NCBI RefSeq assembly: GCF_902459725.1 | Contig: NZ_CABPSH010000014.1 | Span: 1 to 64,000, forward strand | Direction of reading: 5' to 3' | DNA length: 64,000 nucleotides | From: Pandoraea eparura | GTDB lineage: Bacteria; Pseudomonadota; Gammaproteobacteria; Burkholderiales; Burkholderiaceae | In this document: one piece after another, positions 63,158-64,000 of the stretch | Layout: each line of letters starts with the position of its first letter | How positions within the stretch are numbered: the stretch's first letter is position 1 | The notes under the pieces: generated by a model | What the model was told of the DNA's origin: nothing | Databases searched by the model: none | The model's input: only the letters and a program-made list of their open reading frames with translations | Translations under genes and position numbers: made by a program

Positions 63158-63727
63158 TCAGGCCGAAGACACGTCGGAAGCCGCCACGCCATCCCATGTT
63201 TCCAGCAAGGCCAGCGCCTCGCGCGCCCAGTCCAGCCAGCCTTGCTCGTACCGCACGCCGAGTAACAGGATGTGCCGTTGCAATGCGGCGGCGCGCGTCA
63301 GCGTCTCGTCTGCGGGAAAGTCGCGTGCTTCGATGGCCCGGTAGGCAGCGAGTTTTTGGGCGTGGAGTGCTACACGCCGGCGCAATTCCGGCTGCAGGCC
63401 GAGCGGTCCGATGGCGGCATCGGCACGCAGACGGACCATCAAATCGTCGCGCAGATCGGCGGGGGCGGTTGGGGTGGCCGCCCAGTGGAGCAATTCGTCG
63501 CGCCCGGCGTCGAGCACGCGGTAGACGCGCTTGCGCGTGCGTCCGCCATCCGGCGCAGCCATGGAGTCGATCCAGCCTGACGCCTCCATACGTGCCAGTT
63601 CGCGGTAGATTTGTTGATGGCTGGCATGCCAGAAAAAGCCGATCGACTTGTCGAAACGGCGGGCAAGGTCGTACCCGGAGGAGGATTTCTCCATCAACGA
63701 GGTCATCAGGGCGTGGGCAAGCGGCAT
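63158..63727 (-). CDS. PadR-family transcriptional regulator
   Basis: A 189-residue winged-helix repressor. The N-terminal HTH (about 1-80; MPLAHALMTSLMEKSSSGYDLARRFDKS; then YRELARMEASGWI in fragments) has the PadR-type wing (RKRVYRVLDAGRDEL). A helical dimerisation tail follows (about 100-180). ATG at 63727 fits the family start, as the longer ORF passes through the operators. It is divergent from fadH, with two perfect palindromes between, the presumed sites. Fatty-acyl-CoA or phenolic inducers are possible. Confidence 0.92.
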   Translation of the reverse strand: MPLAHALMTSLMEKSSSGYDLARRFDKSIGFFWHASHQQIYRELARMEASGWIDSMAAPDGGRTRKRVYRVLDAGRDELLHWAATPTAPADLRDDLMVRLRADAAIGPLGLQPELRRRVALHAQKLAAYRAIEARDFPADETLTRAAALQRHILLLGVRYEQGWLDWAREALALLETWDGVAASDVSSA

Positions 63728-63755
63728 GTCCAGCAGTGTAGGGACTCTATTTCTA

Positions 63756-63825
63756 CTATGCAACTGGTTGCATAGTGTGGGATGGTCCCTTAAAATCGCC
63801 CTCGAACTATGCAACCGGTTGCATA
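63756..63825. promoter_or_regulatory. Two PadR-type operators between padR and fadH
   Basis: CTATGCAAC-TG-GTTGCATAG (63756-63775) is a perfect 9-bp dyad with a 2-base centre. TATGCAACCGGTTGCATA (63808-63825) is a perfect 18-bp palindrome. They share ATGCAAC and GTTGCAT and are centred 51 bp apart, about five helical turns, so two dimers could bind on one face. Confidence 0.85.
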
Positions 63826-63831
63826 AACTGA

Positions 63832-64000
<169 letters not shown>

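Overview
The window is GC-rich, gene-dense bacterial chromosome. GC-ending codons, twin-arginine and lipoprotein export signals, RND pumps, an ArnT-type lipid A transferase and a branched-chain-amino-acid ABC operon point to a Gram-negative betaproteobacterium of the Burkholderiaceae. Pandoraea is my best guess, from recollection of protein style only. There are about 45 protein genes. I saw no rRNA, tRNA, CRISPR array or complete insertion sequence.

Layout. 1-153: end of a 12-bp tandem array and a terminator. 224-8010: a catabolic and uptake operon (crotonase, Tat-exported binding protein, ATPase, fused permease, acyl-CoA ligase) followed by an IclR regulator. 8018-10194: DHA2 drug exporter with its MarR regulator. 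10494-14600: FeeM-like N-acyl amino acid synthase and a membrane GGDEF-EAL protein. 15077-19854: LPS-type glycosyltransferase-like protein and an FtsK paralogue. 20246-25360: Liv-type ABC operon with a LivM-LivG fusion. 25381-26514: nitronate monooxygenase. 26676-29232: 8-bp repeat array, tyrosine recombinase and divergent KfrA-like protein around an AT-rich palindromic spacer, which is the most mobile-looking part of the window. 29290-32228: MocR regulator divergent from an NAD(P)-binding protein and a cupin. 32344-34467: MHYT-GGDEF-EAL protein. 34468-35245: long intergenic region holding a probable broken small gene. 35246-38320: divergent class A penicillin-binding protein. 38625-40711: BON, proline-rich and ChaB small proteins. 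41217-44607: MFS exporter, hipBA toxin-antitoxin and ArfB ribosome rescue. 44725-52798: RND tripartite pump with its own two-component system. 53123-56980: ArnT-like transferase and a second two-component system. 57489-59777: MetE. 60151-62839: molybdopterin-fold protein, sterol-desaturase-family protein and a YVTN beta-propeller. 63158-64000: PadR regulator divergent from the start of fadH, with two strong palindromic operators between them.

How the genes work together. Three efflux or envelope-resistance units (MarR/DHA2, RND plus sensor-regulator, ArnT plus sensor-regulator), two c-di-GMP hubs and several locally regulated catabolic modules suggest a free-living or opportunistic generalist. 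Many divergent or autoregulated units carry a visible dyad or repeat next to the regulator gene (IclR, MarR, KfrA/recombinase, MocR, HipB, PadR).

A feature of the whole window is the number of short-period (8-12 bp) degenerate tandem arrays, mostly in spacers: 1-113, 3491-3600, 16085-16200, 26676-26880, 57330-57472 and 62940-63110, plus one inside ftsK at 17939-18060. Best candidates for new biology are the 224-8010 catabolic module, the recombinase/KfrA pair, the FeeM-like synthase and this family of repeat arrays.
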